From: Acanthaster planci
Lineage: Eukaryota; Echinodermata; Asteroidea; Valvatida; Acanthasteridae
Length of the DNA stretch: 64,000 nucleotides
Assembly (NCBI RefSeq): GCF_001949145.1
Contig: NW_019091498.1
Coordinates: 614,380-678,379 of the forward strand
Direction of reading: 5' to 3'
The notes beneath the pieces were generated by a model, which was given only the letters and a program-made list of their open reading frames with translations, ran no database searches and was not told where the DNA came from. The position numbers and the translations under genes are program-made. Positions within the stretch are counted from its first letter, which is position 1, and every line of letters begins with the position of its first letter. Shown piece by piece: positions 19,452 through 34,400 of the stretch.

Positions 19452-22400
19452 GTGAGCGCTCGGTGCCTACCGTAGATATATACCATACCATCGCAGACCG
19501 TGCAGAGCTAGCGTAACTGAATTTGAATTGATGGCACCTCGTGTAGTGTTATTTACTAGTGAGCCTAGGCAGGCTAGGCCAAGGCCATGTTTTTGGATGT
19601 ATTCAACAGTTTTGTTCGATTTTTTTTTAAATATTAAAATTAGGGCCTAGCTCTTGACTAATGTTGGCCTAGGCCTACAAGTACAATTAAGGGGCCTAGC
19701 TGCAGCCCCACCACCGTTTTTCAAGTTGGTCATGTTGGTATCTAACACAAGCAAAAATCTACTCGAGACATGTCAGAAGCTGCCACAGTGCAGTAAGCAG
19801 ATGGTGAATGTAGGACGGCCTGTACGCCAGTTTCAGCCTTTAGTGGCTTCGTCATTGAGAGTAAAGTTTAACCCTGGCACACAGTTCCTTACTCCTGTTT
19901 TACAGTTTACGACCTACCAGTATAATTGCACACACGAGATAGGCTTAACACTACATGTAGCTCAGTCAGTTGTCGGTATGAATGCATGCAAGTTCATTAT
20001 TTTTGCTGATTTGAATATCACCTGTAACCATGGTAACTTGTTTCAGAATTTGTTTATAAACAGGAGCCAATGAACTCTCCTTTACCCTAAACCTACATAA
20101 TACTACAAATTGCTACTTGTAGTAAAATGTAGTAATCAGCGCTGCTGCTTGTAAGAGGACATGACTGCATTGTTCTCTGAAGCCATAAAATACAATAGAA
20201 AAGACAATGTACCATACAGCGCTGTGGCACTATGAATGCATGGCTTTATTGTTCTCTGTACGAGTAACAATGGAAGTAACCTAGCCAGAATTAGTAATTT
20301 GTAGCACTCGGTCCTTCAGGCTCAGGCTATTACTTAGTATTTTGTAGTACTGAGTACTGTAAGCCAAACAATATGCTTGGCGGTTAGGGTTAAAACTGAA
20401 TTTCCCGAGTTGTAACATTTGTAAAAAAATTCTTGGTTACCAAATGTACATTCCAGTGAACATGTCCTGACATACATGTATCATGATGTAGACCGTGTGT
20501 TGTTGATTAGATGTATCCTATATAACGTGGCCCCTAATGCAACACGCTTTGATTTTTCTCCTCCAGTACCTTGCCAGAGCAATATTTTCCCCTCAAATTT
20601 CACAAAAAGTAAAATTTCATCAAGCCTTCAATGTTTGGGTTTAGAAATCTAGCTGATACGTACTTGTCCCAAAGTTCGAATAAAATTCTACTTTGGCCTT
20701 ACCATGTATTTTGGTTTTTAGACCTGCACAAGGATCTCTTATAAAATGCGCCCCAAAATAAGAAAATAATTATTTTTCTCCCGAACGTGTTTGGCATGTG
20801 AGTGGAGGTACAGTAATAATGATTTTTAGAATTTAGGCCTACGTACTGTACCAGCTTTTAAGAAATATCTTGTGTGTTATCGTTAGATTTTCCTGAGATT
20901 TGTGCCCGATTTCCTCTGTTTTTGAATGGTTGACTAAATTTCACAAGACTGAAATTGTTCACAAAGATCCAAGTCTGGCACAGATTTGTGAGGGTAATAG
21001 TCCCGATACATTTTTTCAGTGAAGAGTTTTGGCAACATATACTGTACTTTGCATGAAGGAAGTCAAGGGAAACGTCAAAGTGTGCCAGGTAACTTGGGGG
21101 ACTCTGCTATATTTTATTGATTTTAGGCTTCTTTGCATTCTAAAGTTATGGAACGTGCCAGTTTATGGAACAGTTTCCGAAACAAGCATGCACATTTTAC
21201 AGTAAGTCGATTCCCACAAGAAAAGTTGGCCTTTGACCCTTTTATGGGACATCAAGTGGGCCCCAGGTTTTAAAAATGTCAGAGTTTTGACATCACAAAA
21301 AGGCAATGCCGGTGTCATGACAAAAAGTGTCCTGCGTGAAATAATGTCCGCTCAGTACCATGTACCTGTACACACTATCTGATTGGCCATGCCCTTCTGG
21401 GGGCACACTGTTATTGGAAGTTTGCCAGATAGTGTGTCCACTTTGCAATGCATCCTGTGCGTATTAGTGAACACGGTTTGGCACCCTGCATTCTGGAACC
21501 ATGTCACCCGACCCAGCAGTCCGTTTTACAGTTCTGGTACCAAACCTCACACATATTCATGACCAAGAGGCAAATTTTCACCGGTCCATTCACCAAAAAC
21601 TATGCCAGCGGCTATTTCTGCTTCTTGAGGGCGCATGCAAGGAGCCACTCCCAAGTCTAATATGTATGCATGGTAAACTGTCTACCAGCTTCATCTGGGG
21701 AACAGTTTACTCATGTACTTCTTGGACAGCCATCTTCACACATGTACGGTATCTCATAACTGTCACCCGAGTGAAGTGCACTTGTGCATATGTGCAAGCA
21801 TTTCTCTAGATACATATGAAAAGATGGTGACAAACATGTTGATCAGCATTTTGAATGATACATGTACATGTACATGCCTAAAACTGTGTTGGCAACCAAA
21901 TATGTATGTGGTGTATGTATGTGAAACATGGTTTAGTTTGGGCGGATACATGTACAGGTGTAGTTGATGTAAGCTCCTTTCGGTATTGGAAGTTAGTAAA
22001 CTACTGTAATTCACTCGGCTTTGCTTTAGGAACTAAATGTACGTGTAGTTTATCAACCGTCCAATACATGTACCTCAGGGAGCTACATGCAACATCGACC
22101 ATCCACCCAGAATTGACCATGTACATGTAACTTAGACAACTGCATGGCATGGCAGTGCGTTGTTATTCTATGATTTCAACTGAAATGACTCCAGTAGTCT
22201 CACTTAAACACGCTCAGCTTCAGACTGCAGTGGGTCACCGTCAGAGTCCTGTTGATTACATTGTACTGTAGATTCCAATTCGGTGCATGGTCACAACTGA
22301 CGGCCAGAATTAAGCGTTGGATAGTTGGTTTCTTGCATTGTGGGTATCGGTTTGAGTTCAATGTCTGAAAAATCAAGTTCCTTTATACTCGTCTGTGGAA

Positions 22401-25400
22401 TTCCATCTGGGAGAGTTCATTTATAAGGCAAAATTTTAAAAAAAAGAGGAAAAGACAAAAGGAATGCTGCTGCTTTGTGAAAATAAGAGAGTGCATTAGG
22501 CGTAATTAACTTTAAAATTGATTTTCCTAAATTGATTGCTCTCCTATCGTAATTCTTGTTGCGTTTCGTTTGCTCTTGTCATTTAATATTGAACAGCGGT
22601 TGTCAACTGTTATAATTGTCTGCTTGGTTATTGCATGCATATGACTTAAGTGCTAAGATATTTATATGAAAATGTTAATAAGTTTAAGTGTGTTTGTGTA
22701 GTAATGTCACATTTTGATGGCTGCTTTCTTGCAGGGGTTTTGGCAAGCAAGGATTCCAGTGCAGCAGTAAGTGACCATTTTAATATTGTACGGCCAAACA
22801 AAACCAAAAATGGATTCTCGTCCAACTTTCTTGAAAAAATTAGCAAAATAGTAGTAGTTTCGTGTTTTTATTTAAATTGCTATTTTCCTAACATGGAGGG
22901 AACATTTTTCTAGATAAGTTTTGGTTTGAACTTGCATAAATTTATAGCTACATGACATAACTCGGTAGGCTATATTGATACAAAATGTACATGCATGTCA
23001 AATGATGTTGCAAATTTAACCAGAAATGAGGAAAAGGACAGGCGGGGAAAAAGGAAGTGGTCTGGGACGAGAATCTGTTTGATAATTTTCCTTGGCCTTA
23101 TATCTTAACTTTTATTTCATCTACTGGGCACAAGTGCTTCCGTATTGTCAAAAGTTAAGTTTGCAAAAGCAAACCAGATTTACCGGTATTTTGTGCAAAT
23201 ATTGTATGCCGCATCTTTTTTGCCTTATCTTTTTACCATAGTCACCATTCACAACTTGGCAGATAAATTTATGAATCATTTCGATTGAAGCAAACAGACA
23301 TGCAGTGTGATGTGATAACAAATATTTGCGTGGTGTGCTACGTCAAAGATGCACTCTCCCGGTACTGGTTGCTTCCTAATGCACTCGTAGGCACTGACCT
23401 CGTAAGGTCACTTAAGTCAACCTCGACTCAATGGGCTTTCTGTACATTCCTTCAGAAGATCGCGAAAGGCATGATGGGAATCACCATAGCGTGGCAAGAT
23501 CTTACCCAAGGATGGGAAAGAGGTTGCACTTAAGTACACTGCAGTCGCCGGATGGAGCTATTTGAAAAAATGTTAAAGAACACCCATGATGTAACTTCTT
23601 TATGTTGAACGCATTTCAACTTTAATGAATTTTGCCTCGTGTGCCCAGCAGTGTTGATTTTGGGACCACGCTTGCGTTTGTGTTGTATCGAGTATGAGTA
23701 CATGTACGGTGCATGGATGAATCTTTAAGGAAATTGCCTGCGACTGCACATTCATCCTGCCTCCTGGCAGCAGTATTATCGCTGCGGTTATCCCGCAGAC
23801 GTGACTGGCACATGGAATGATGCATGCCTGTATGCCAGGAAGCCAAAGGCTGAGTGGTACGGAGCATTGCGCGCAGTCTCTGCCAGTACATGTACGTGTA
23901 ATCCCGTGTTTCGTGATCATGACTGGGATAACAAATTTATCTGCAAGCGGACTTGGCACACACGTGTCACTTTGAATTCAAAGTGGCCTGAGCAGACTTT
24001 TGTCACCGTTTTGCACAAGGGATGCGATACATACATGTACACGTGCTGTATACCTACATGTACATGTGGGTAAATCTACAAGTTAGGGGTCCATTTCTTT
24101 CATGTTCCTGTCACGTCTGACATATGATTTTGTAAGTTCAGAACACCCTTCTAATTTCCAGTCATGATGAATTAATGCAAATTACCTGCCAAACAAATAT
24201 TAATAGTTTAAAATCAATTTCGGTGATACACACGTACGTCCATGTCAAATAACAAAGGTCAGATGTAACAGGGACACAAAAATGTCCATTTTCTGGAATT
24301 ACCCATGTACTAGTAAATTTACCTACCCCTGGAAAAGTGCAACAGATGGAGTATGATGGACCCTATTATGATACAGGTGGTACATGGGTACATTTGTAAC
24401 ACTGCCAGGTCAGGTTCCACAGATCGACCAGTCAGGATCCAAGGACTCATGTTAGATATGGACTCACTAAAGATAAAGTGTTTTGTACACTTACATGCAC
24501 ATCTGTTGGAATTGGCTGTTTAAAAGTTTCAGTGAGTAGGCCCTCGACTTGGTTTGGCAAAGTATGTTATTGGGATATCAAATAACTTGTCCTGGTATCA
24601 CATGTGCAAAGGCAACATTTCTTCCCAGAAGAGAGGCGTACATGTACGTGTACCGGTGACTGCATACATGTACTGTGCTGGAAAAGTACCAGGTTATTTG
24701 AGGAAGAGATGCTGTACATTGTAACTTGGCATGGAGGATATTGTTTCCTTTGACTTGGCAGAGATCCAAAGCTCTCCGGCAGCTTTTCCACCACCCTTAT
24801 GTACTCACAGAGTCGTTACCAGCATTTCAAGTGATTTTCCATTGTTTCTCCTCAAACCGCGCTGTCCATTTGTGTCCGTCATTCTGTACAAGGGTGAACC
24901 ATGTGCCTTTCGTATGTCGTTTCCTCAAACTGTTTACACACCGCCATCTGTGCTGTTTTGACACTCTTTGATTGTTTCCGTTGACGGTACTTCTAGTGCA
25001 GGCATTTGTAACTTCTTTTCCTTTGCATTAAATTGTAACAGGAGAGTTGCATTTGAAAGTTGACCCGTACATGGGGAAAGCTTTTCACACTTTTCCTCTC
25101 CCCACAGAATTCCTTTTCATTTCAAACTGGTGAAAAACTTTTCCCAAAGTGGGAAAAGGTTTTCACAGATAACATGTATTCCCACAAGTAGAAATTCACT
25201 TTCATGCCTTGTGAACATGAAAATGAATTCTTTTCACAAAATTTGCCATCCCAGCTCACAGCGTTACATTTCAATTGCAATGTACCATACATGCATAGCA
25301 CTAGCTACCCCTCCTTTGGTTTTACAGCACAAATATGCACAAGTGCCCAAGGTCACTCTCTTGCATGTTGGTGCAGTGCACAACAGGACACAGCTGTGCT

Positions 25401-28400
25401 TCTTTGAGGTGTTTACCAAGTGACCCAAAGAGTGACTTAAGCATAGGAGGGCTAGCTAGGGTGCATTTCCTTCATAAAGAGGAAGAATCGGATTTAAAAA
25501 AGACCCAGTTGGTTCCACTTCGCGCATTGCAACCAAAAATCTAAATCAGTAGGGAAAGTCCCAATAAATTATTGGAGGCCTCAATCGAGATGTGACCATG
25601 GGTTGTCCACAGGCCCAAATACCGGTACATGTGCACGGTGTCATACGTACATGTGTACTGTCCTGATACAGTTCCTAAGATGTACATGTACATGATTACC
25701 TCAGGGATACAGTTATGTGCAAATGTGACCGATGCTAATAATTATGTGAAACAAAAAAAAAATGTCTCTCAGGCTCCAGGGAGACTCGAGTATTTTTCAT
25801 TCAAGAATCCTGAAGAAATCTTTGTGTAAAAGAAATTCTTTTGGAGACTTAAAACCCTTATTTATGTGCTTTTTGAAACCTAATTTACACATCCACAAGG
25901 TGTACAAATGTATATTGACGCAAGCCATTCAATATCTTTAGACCTACATCGTTGCTGCTTTTGCCTTCATTCCTTCCTGGGTGGAAAGTGTTATTAAACT
26001 AGCGAAGGCAGAAATATATTGCCTGTCCTCCTACGCGCTTGTCTCGAGTCATCCTACCTTACCGACATTCCGTTCATGGTCTGCATCAGCGCGGTTGCCA
26101 AACAATCAACAAGTGTGGACAGAACGGTGTCGCAATCTGATAGCGTGTTTGATTTGAAGCGTTTGCTCCATAGGAGTCGTGTTTTAATTTCCCTGCTCCA
26201 GGGTTTACTGCAGGACAGAACGAGACGAAAACTCACTTCACATCTCGATGCATATCTGAAATGTGTACATGGACAAAAATCAGCATCTCGGATGGTGGTC
26301 CGGTAAATTTGTCGGGGGGCCCAAGCTGGAGGGGACTACACTTCATGCATATTCATGACTAAGGATGGTCTGCATATTCATGACCCAGCATGCTTTTTCA
26401 ATGGCCAGTTTTTGAGGGAAACAATTGCAGATAATCGGGACGCAGTGCTTGCATGGAGCCGCACACCTACATGTACATGTACAACTGACTGTAAGACTTA
26501 GGAACAGTGCCGTAAAATTCATACATGTGGGTATTACATGTACATGTACCCACATGTAAAGGCAAGAACTGTATGGAAAGTTATGGGCAGTTGTACATGT
26601 ATCATCTCATCATGACTAAGCCATCATGACTTCTGAAGCACCGCCAAGTGTGCTGTTCACCTTCAATCGGGTCCGCGGAAAACTGCTGACAGAGGCTGAT
26701 TGACTTTTTGACTTGATTTATTTTAAACAGTTGTGTAATATATCCCTCGATAATGTCATCATAGGAAGATGAGCACACGCAGTTTGAGGTGTATTGTATT
26801 TAACTCACCTTTGACGTGGTCTGTTTTGGATGTACAATATACACTCAAGAGAAGCAAAAAGACTAACGGCTGTGGCTAATTCTATGTACACAGTGCTGTT
26901 TGTCTCTTTGGAAGCGTTAAGACCAGTAATTTTGCACGTTTTTGTCACCTACACAGTTCTTAATTAGAGAGAGAGAGAGGTGTGTGTACCCTCCAAACCT
27001 GATATGACTCTCTGTGTACAATGTACATACTGTAGAGTGTTGCTCTTCTGCCACAGTTTTTGCATTTTGCAGGGAATTTATTTTAAGTCCTTGCAGGGCA
27101 AACTTCTATCTGCCTCCACATTCCATCTGATAGCCGTGCTCACACCAAAGGGCATTTAATCAGTGCACGCTCGTCACGTCATCCAGTCGATGTACCAGTA
27201 CAGTACACGTATTTGAGTGTTCACAAGCTTGTGCATCAAGGATCCCCACCTGACATTTTCAGGCAATCACGGCCCTTTCCTTGGGGCTTTTCTTTTTCAA
27301 TGCTTGAGGGGCATGATCTGGCTGCTCCTGGGCGTTGTCGCAAAGCCAAACCGATCAGGCAGATCACGGCCGTGGGTGGTTCTCACTGCCACTTGCCAAA
27401 ATGTGTAGATGTACGTGCCAGACTCTAAGCCTTAAAATATGTTGGCCTTGCCATCAGATTAGGTCCTTGCCCAAAGTATGATTTCATAGAGCCAATTACC
27501 TGTACAACAAAATGTGTGGATTACATTGACATGGGAGCTTCCGACAAATGTATGTGGTCTGTGATAGGATTCCTGTGGTAAAAATGGCCAAAATTGAATG
27601 AAAATGACCAAAATTATCGGGCAAGTTCAGGCAATGTACATGTAACATCCACACGGGGGACAGTACAACATTTAAATCTCCCTCGAACCAAGTGCACTGC
27701 AAGTCTTTCTGCTTCAATTTGTATTCCATGTTTAGAATACTCCTTACAAACTTAAAAAAAGCACAAAAAGCCCTATTTTTAAATTTGCGCTAATTTATGC
27801 ACTGAGCGAGTAACGTGTGAGACCAGTGGTGTCATATACATGTACATGTTTAATTTGTCAGTGTGAAACGAAGTTAATCAGCAAAATACATGTACATGTA
27901 GCTGAGACGCGTCCTTTTTCTGTTTCTTAGAACTGTTCCAAGTTACTGTCCCCAGTCCCCCCAAATGTGGCAGCGTTACCAGTTAGAAATACTCTGCATT
28001 GTGACAAATGTTCATTTGAGGAAATACCTGGCACTAACTGAGTGAGGGTGAGACATGTACATGTATGTATTTCTGCCAACATTGACCACCCATAGGAATA
28101 GTAGGCAGCATGAGAGCTTTCTGATGGGGAAAATGTCTGTATCTCACCAAAAATGTCCCCCGTTTTATGGGGTAGAACAAGAAATATTGTAACTGTAATC
28201 ACCATTGCACAATGCCTTCAGGAATGAGTCCCTGCCATCTGATTGGTGGTTGTTAATCATGTGCCATCAGACAGTTTGTCCCAGCAGAAGGCGTGGAACC
28301 CTGCATTACAAAAATAGAACATTTTGTACAATACACGTATCTGCATAAATCCCTATCGTCTGATTGGCGGGTCATTGATCATGTCATTGAATTATTCATT

Positions 28401-31400
28401 GTTTTCACTGGTACCCGTTGAATAGAACTTCATTTCACTTGACTGGTTCCTGCCTCATTTCTAAAAGAATAAGGAAAATAATGTAGGGACGGGAACGGGG
28501 AACCAGTCTAACATTGCACAGTACATTGTACTATCAGTGCAGTGGTTGTACTTTGCACTCGAATCTGTTTTGCAAAACTGGCATTAATGCACTGGGGCCA
28601 TTGCTTCCCCTAAAGGAAATAATAACGAGGATGTATGCTCGTATGGTATAACATAAATTAAAAGTGGTAAAGATGTTTTCATTCAGTGACAGATGAAATG
28701 TTCCATTCCACTCCGCATTGCCTCGTGAAATGGAACACTCCGTCTGTCACCTCACGTCAATATTCTTACCATCGCATTCATAAACATTCATTGTTTGTAT
28801 TCTAATCCACAATAAAATGACTTACCACAGATGAATGAAACTAGCACACTTGCTCATGAGGCAAGAAATTTGAGTTTGTTTTAATGCACAGGTACTAAAA
28901 CAAGTACCAAAGGGAGCACTGATATTTGTGCCTTTTTCCCATATTTTTTAAAGAAGGCTTTTGCTCTGTCAAGCAAGCGGCAGGCACGTGGAGGATCTTT
29001 TAACAATTAAGGTAGTGGCTAAACGCATAGCGTCATTGCCAAGATAAGTGAACATAATCCCGGTGTCCGCAAGTTGGATGAACACATCCAAACTGATTAT
29101 TGCACAGCTTTGGAACAGCAGGCATAGCAGAGAGAAAAAAAAACAGAAGACGGAAAAATCTGTTGGTGATCATGGGAACTGCTCAGATGCGAGTGGAAGT
29201 GTAATACAATTAGAGCTTGCATCGGGGCACCGGGGACAGTACCGGTGGGATTAATGTGCATTGCTGGGCTGATGGAGACAGAGAGGAAAAAAAATCCATA
29301 CACTGTACGCGTATATCTGGCTGTAAATTGGCTGTCTGCTGCAGCCTTGCGTGGATTGTGCTGGAGCAATTGATCTGCCCACATGCACTGCATATGGGGG
29401 GAGGATTGCCTTGGAATGCGGTTATTGGCCGTGCATTGTTTTTGTTGGGTGTTTTGCTTTTACATGTCAGTGACAAGTCATTGTGAGTAGAATTTTGCTT
29501 CAGTGCTGGCAAAATGTAGGTCAGCTAATGCAGTGTTTTTTTTCCCCTTTCTGCTGTTTGCATGATTAGCAATCATACAAGTAAGCGCTGACCTACAGGT
29601 TCCTTGAAGGCATACATGTACCGTAGCAGATCTTCTCTTTCCATTTGAAGGTTTTTAGGCTTGGGATATTTTTACATTTGCTTCCTGTTTCCACTCACCA
29701 TTTTCCACCTGCCATTTCACCTCAGAAAATGGACCGGGGCTGTTTGTGGCCGGCACTGTGGGCGTAGCTAAATGGAAGATACCACATTTGTGCACGTACA
29801 TTACATGTAGCAGTGCATACAATTTACAAGTAGTGTGTTGTAAGCTACTTTCGTGGACCTGTCGAGAGAGTATCCTACACCCAGTCATGCCTTAGGGGAG
29901 CCTTTGAGATTACTGCCAACTCACATCAACAGTATCTGGGTTTACAGTGTGTGTGTGACATTTTGGAACTTGTGACATTTTGGCAGTAAATAAATGTCCA
30001 AGCCCTACAGGGTCACTTAAATCCAGAAACCAGTCAGGAGAGTTAGACAAAAACTTTGCTGAAAGGAAGAGAGGGCTTGGATGGCCCAGTTTCCTCTGGC
30101 ACATTGCCAGTTTGGTCCTAAGACGATCTCAACCTGTCCTCTGACTCAGTGCCAGGCTTCTGTACTCCATGTACTTGCACACTGAGTCTGCCGTTCTTGT
30201 TGTTCCCACAAATTCAAACAATGCGTTTTAACCCAAGCCATCCAGACGCAATGTACATGAACGTGAAAGCAAAAGAGAAGCCTGAACACACTTTTAACTT
30301 TAAGTTCGATCAGTGGCAATTTGTTAACCACTGGTTGATTTTCCCTGACGCCTGATATATATATTCAGTGCATAGGTTACCAGTCAAAATCGACCACTGG
30401 TTGACTGTTTGTCGCTGATGGAACTTGTTGATTGTTGGGGGAGGATTATGACCAACTTTGTTAGAGATACCTGTCAGTTATCCATCAGATCCGCATTAAG
30501 ACCCTGATGGTGAATAGCCTGTTTATCCAAGGTTACAATGCATAGGGTGACCGGTACATTGTACTCATATCAAGGCATTCTTTCAAAACTGGTCTTCTGG
30601 GCATACATGTGTGTACATGAACTTGTACATGTACATCTACACTGTATGTACATGTCTACCTAAGAGAAATGCAAGGTTGTTGTCTCTGTCGGTACATCCT
30701 TGAGGATCCACCCTGTGCACCAAAGTGATGCCTCGGTTTGCTTCACAAATGCACCTTACTTTTGATTTCCCTTGGTTATTACATGCCCAGTCAATTTGTA
30801 ACTTTGGCCCAGTCTTAAGGAAGCTTAATTAATCATCCCTATGAATATTCACAAGCAGCAAGGCAAGCAGCTGTGCTCAAGGTTACACATGTACAAATGC
30901 CAGTGGAAAAAATGACTGTCGAGAGAGATGTTTTTGTTATTCTGTGTCGGGTCATTAACCTCGGAGACTGGAGCAAGCAGCTTGGATAAGAATTACTGTA
31001 GCACAAATTTCCACACTACATCACAGAAATTAATTCCCAGTGTCCTCTGGGTGCCCCTCCCCCCACTAAAAAAGGGATGAATGGATATGGAACAAGGCCA
31101 ACGAAAACTTGCCCCCCAAAAACCACACCACTGAAAGCTGGTGCCCCCTCATAAGATGCTGGTGCCCCCCCTAGTCTCCCCCCCCCAGTAAAAAATCCTA
31201 GCTACGCCCGCGGCCGGCCGTGCACTACATGTACAGTACATGGATATCAAACCCCCAAGGCAAAACAAGACCACAGATATTCAAGGTTTTCCCAGGCATT
31301 CAAATGGTGCATTTATTCACATGTACATAATCCGGGCTCCAACGGCATGTGATAAGACACTTTTGTTGTGTGTCCATTCAAGTCTGTACCCGTGCACACG

Positions 31401-34400
31401 TACATGTAATTTCTAATACGGAGGCACTGACAGGTTTTTGCTTTTCATTAATATTAATTTTAACCCTTCAGTTTTCGTGCAAATTTCATTAAAAATGTGT
31501 TCATGAAACACTGCAATGCATGCACATGTACTGTAAGTATAAATACACACCTGTACAAAAAGCAATGAAATTATGAGTGAATATATATTAAAAGTGTGAC
31601 AATTACGTGAATGAAATTAATATTCCTCATTCTGAAAAGGCAGTGAAAAAAATCTTGAATAGTTAAGCGTCTAATGTTCATGGAATGTTATGTACATGTA
31701 CTTGTACATTTACCTGTGTACAACATACTCCAGGATGAGCATGCCATCCCGCAAGTACACATTGAATCAGCCTAGCTTACTGGGTATGTACATTTATAGT
31801 ATCTGAGGAAAGGCCCATATGCTGCATATCATGAAAACCGCAGTTCAATTATGCCAATGTTCCGCTGTTCCTGCTGGCAATCGTTTAATAGCGAGTTTTA
31901 CATGTGCTCACTCGCGGAACTTGCTAAACACCTGAGCCCATTCGATAACATCCGTGCCCATCTGCTCAGTGGCTGTCAAATAGTATCTTTGCATCAGATG
32001 TTTCATTTTCTACCAGATTACGGGCTGTTGACCGTCGCGAAATTGTCTGACACATGCATGTAACTGTGTATCAAATTAGTGTCTAGATAACGAGGTTTTG
32101 TGAAGCGAATTAAATCGAGCACCCCCCTCCCATTATGTGCTTTGCAAGATGTGCTGCCCGCCATACCTGTAATGCATGCCAGGAAAATGACGAAATGGCT
32201 CGCATTTTGTGCAAACACTTCACATTTCCAATCAACTACATGTACATGTGCTGTTACAACACCTGCTGTCCCACATGTAAATACACGGTGCTACTACCCT
32301 GTCGCAGCCAGTTCTGTTGGAAATAGGGAAGTATGCCATTTATTGCATGGTTGGGTTGGGATGAGTTTTTGGTTGCATGCACTACTGCTCTGTCCTGTAA
32401 GGTTTGTGTTGTACATGTACATGTACAAATACATGTACTATCACACATGTGCAGTGTACTTTGGAAGCATTAAAAATTTAAGGTCTTTTTTCTGGTCATC
32501 ATAATGGTTGTTTGTTGTTCGTCATCCTCTCTCTCTCTCTGCCAATCCATTTTGTACTCAGTACGCATAAATTAACTTCAGTTTGGTCTATAAAAATTCA
32601 CTGTACAAGACTGTCATGTACATGTATCATGGTGGAGTATATACTGCATGGGTGCAGTTACCTAGTATATAGCAAAGGCCTGCTGATGCAAAATAATAGA
32701 CACTGGATTTGACATACAGTGTAAGTTCAGAGCACTTGGACTTAAAATTTTCATTCAGGTTGTTGTACACATGAGATGCCTACAGGTACCATACTTGTGC
32801 ATTCTTCACAATTAGGTTTGTATACAAGCCATTTGGACTACATTCACATTGGCAATCCCTTGTTTGAAATTGCAAATTTCAATTTTTTTTTCAAACCACA
32901 CATTAAACTGTCAATTCCCCATTGTATACTTGAAATTGCAAATCCATTATTTGGGGATTGGAAATACGGTGCATGTGCTGGTAGTTCATCTGGGTTAGTA
33001 AATCACAAAAATTGGGGCAAATTACTGAATGGCTTCCATAGGCCTAGTGTGAAGGTGCTTGAACCGTTTGTAAATTTGCCGTTGTTTTTTAGGGCATTGG
33101 TACACTGTGCGTGTACTTTCATACAGTATGTTCAGACAGGCCAAATTCAATCCAGGCGGTGGCCTGTAGAAGCTGATTCACCTTGGTGTGGCCTTTCTTC
33201 AACAATTGGTGTTTGGTCTTTAACAGACGATGAACATTTACAAAGTGTGCACTGGTATTCCTACGTGTCGATTTACTATGCAAGGTGTATCGTTGTTGAA
33301 GTTTGGAAATGTGACGTTTGGAAGGAAGGATGGAGCAGAGCATTGGGTATAGATCATTTGCCATACGGATCAACTGGGAAAATGAAGACCATAGTTGAAC
33401 CGCTTTTACACAGTTTTGCCTCCTTAACTGCAGGTCAATTTTGGCCAATCCACATATCCACTGTTTCATTTATTTCAATTCGTATTTCACCGGAATAGAA
33501 AGAGTAATTTATACAGTATCACCTTAACGAGTCCGTGGAAACAGATAAAATACATCTTCAAGATAAAAATTATAACAAAATGAGATTGCACCTTGTACAT
33601 GTACTATACATATATTGTACAGCATACCAGTTCCCTCCGCGCGTTACTTTTGATGAACAGTTTTCCCATTGTAACAGCAGAGAGGTTTGTTGCAATGGAT
33701 GTAACCCAAATACACTAGCACTAAAACTGTGATTTGTAAACAATTCTAACAATTTTGTCATTGAGGACATTGGCCTGTTAAAATCTTAAGGTCACCCGAG
33801 CTTTGGTTTGAACAAGAAAGGCTGGTTCAGGTGTACATGTAATCTGTGGTCTAGTCTGTATCCGGGTCTCAGAGTGGCTGCATTAAGCCATGCATGTACC
33901 AGTAACGGTCCACGCCACGCCCATTTACTGTCTATTCAGATTAGTAAAAGTGCACTTGAGCTATTGACTCCAACAGCCCCGGTGAAGTGCAACAGAAAGT
34001 TGCTCTGGTGTGGCCCAGTACTTGAAGACAGCTATTCACTTTCGATTGAATGAGACCCCAATAGCTGATATATCCAAAAGCATTGTTTACGATTCAAAGG
34101 GTTTTCCATTGCTTGCACCCAATAACACTGCATTGTTGAGAGCTTTTTATCTGAGTAGGTGGGGCATGGCATCATCCAGTGTACCGAAAACTCAGCAGAC
34201 CTCAACTGTGAATTGGCCAGCTGAACATGATTCGCTCTTTGCTCGCCGCCGCCATGGGCATGCCGAGCCTCAATCTGGCAGCCTGTAGAATCGCTTCAAA
34301 ATTGCATCAGCACAGCTTTTGAAATACTGTCCAATCGCATGATAGAAGAGCTGACGCAACACCCGCAGAATTATTCAGCAACATACATGTGAATCACTGA

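Noticed and set aside
26019-26306. 95-codon frame ([12 protein letters not shown]...)
   Set aside because: No recognisable domain, no splice signals in phase with PKC exons, and an opposing frame of similar length.
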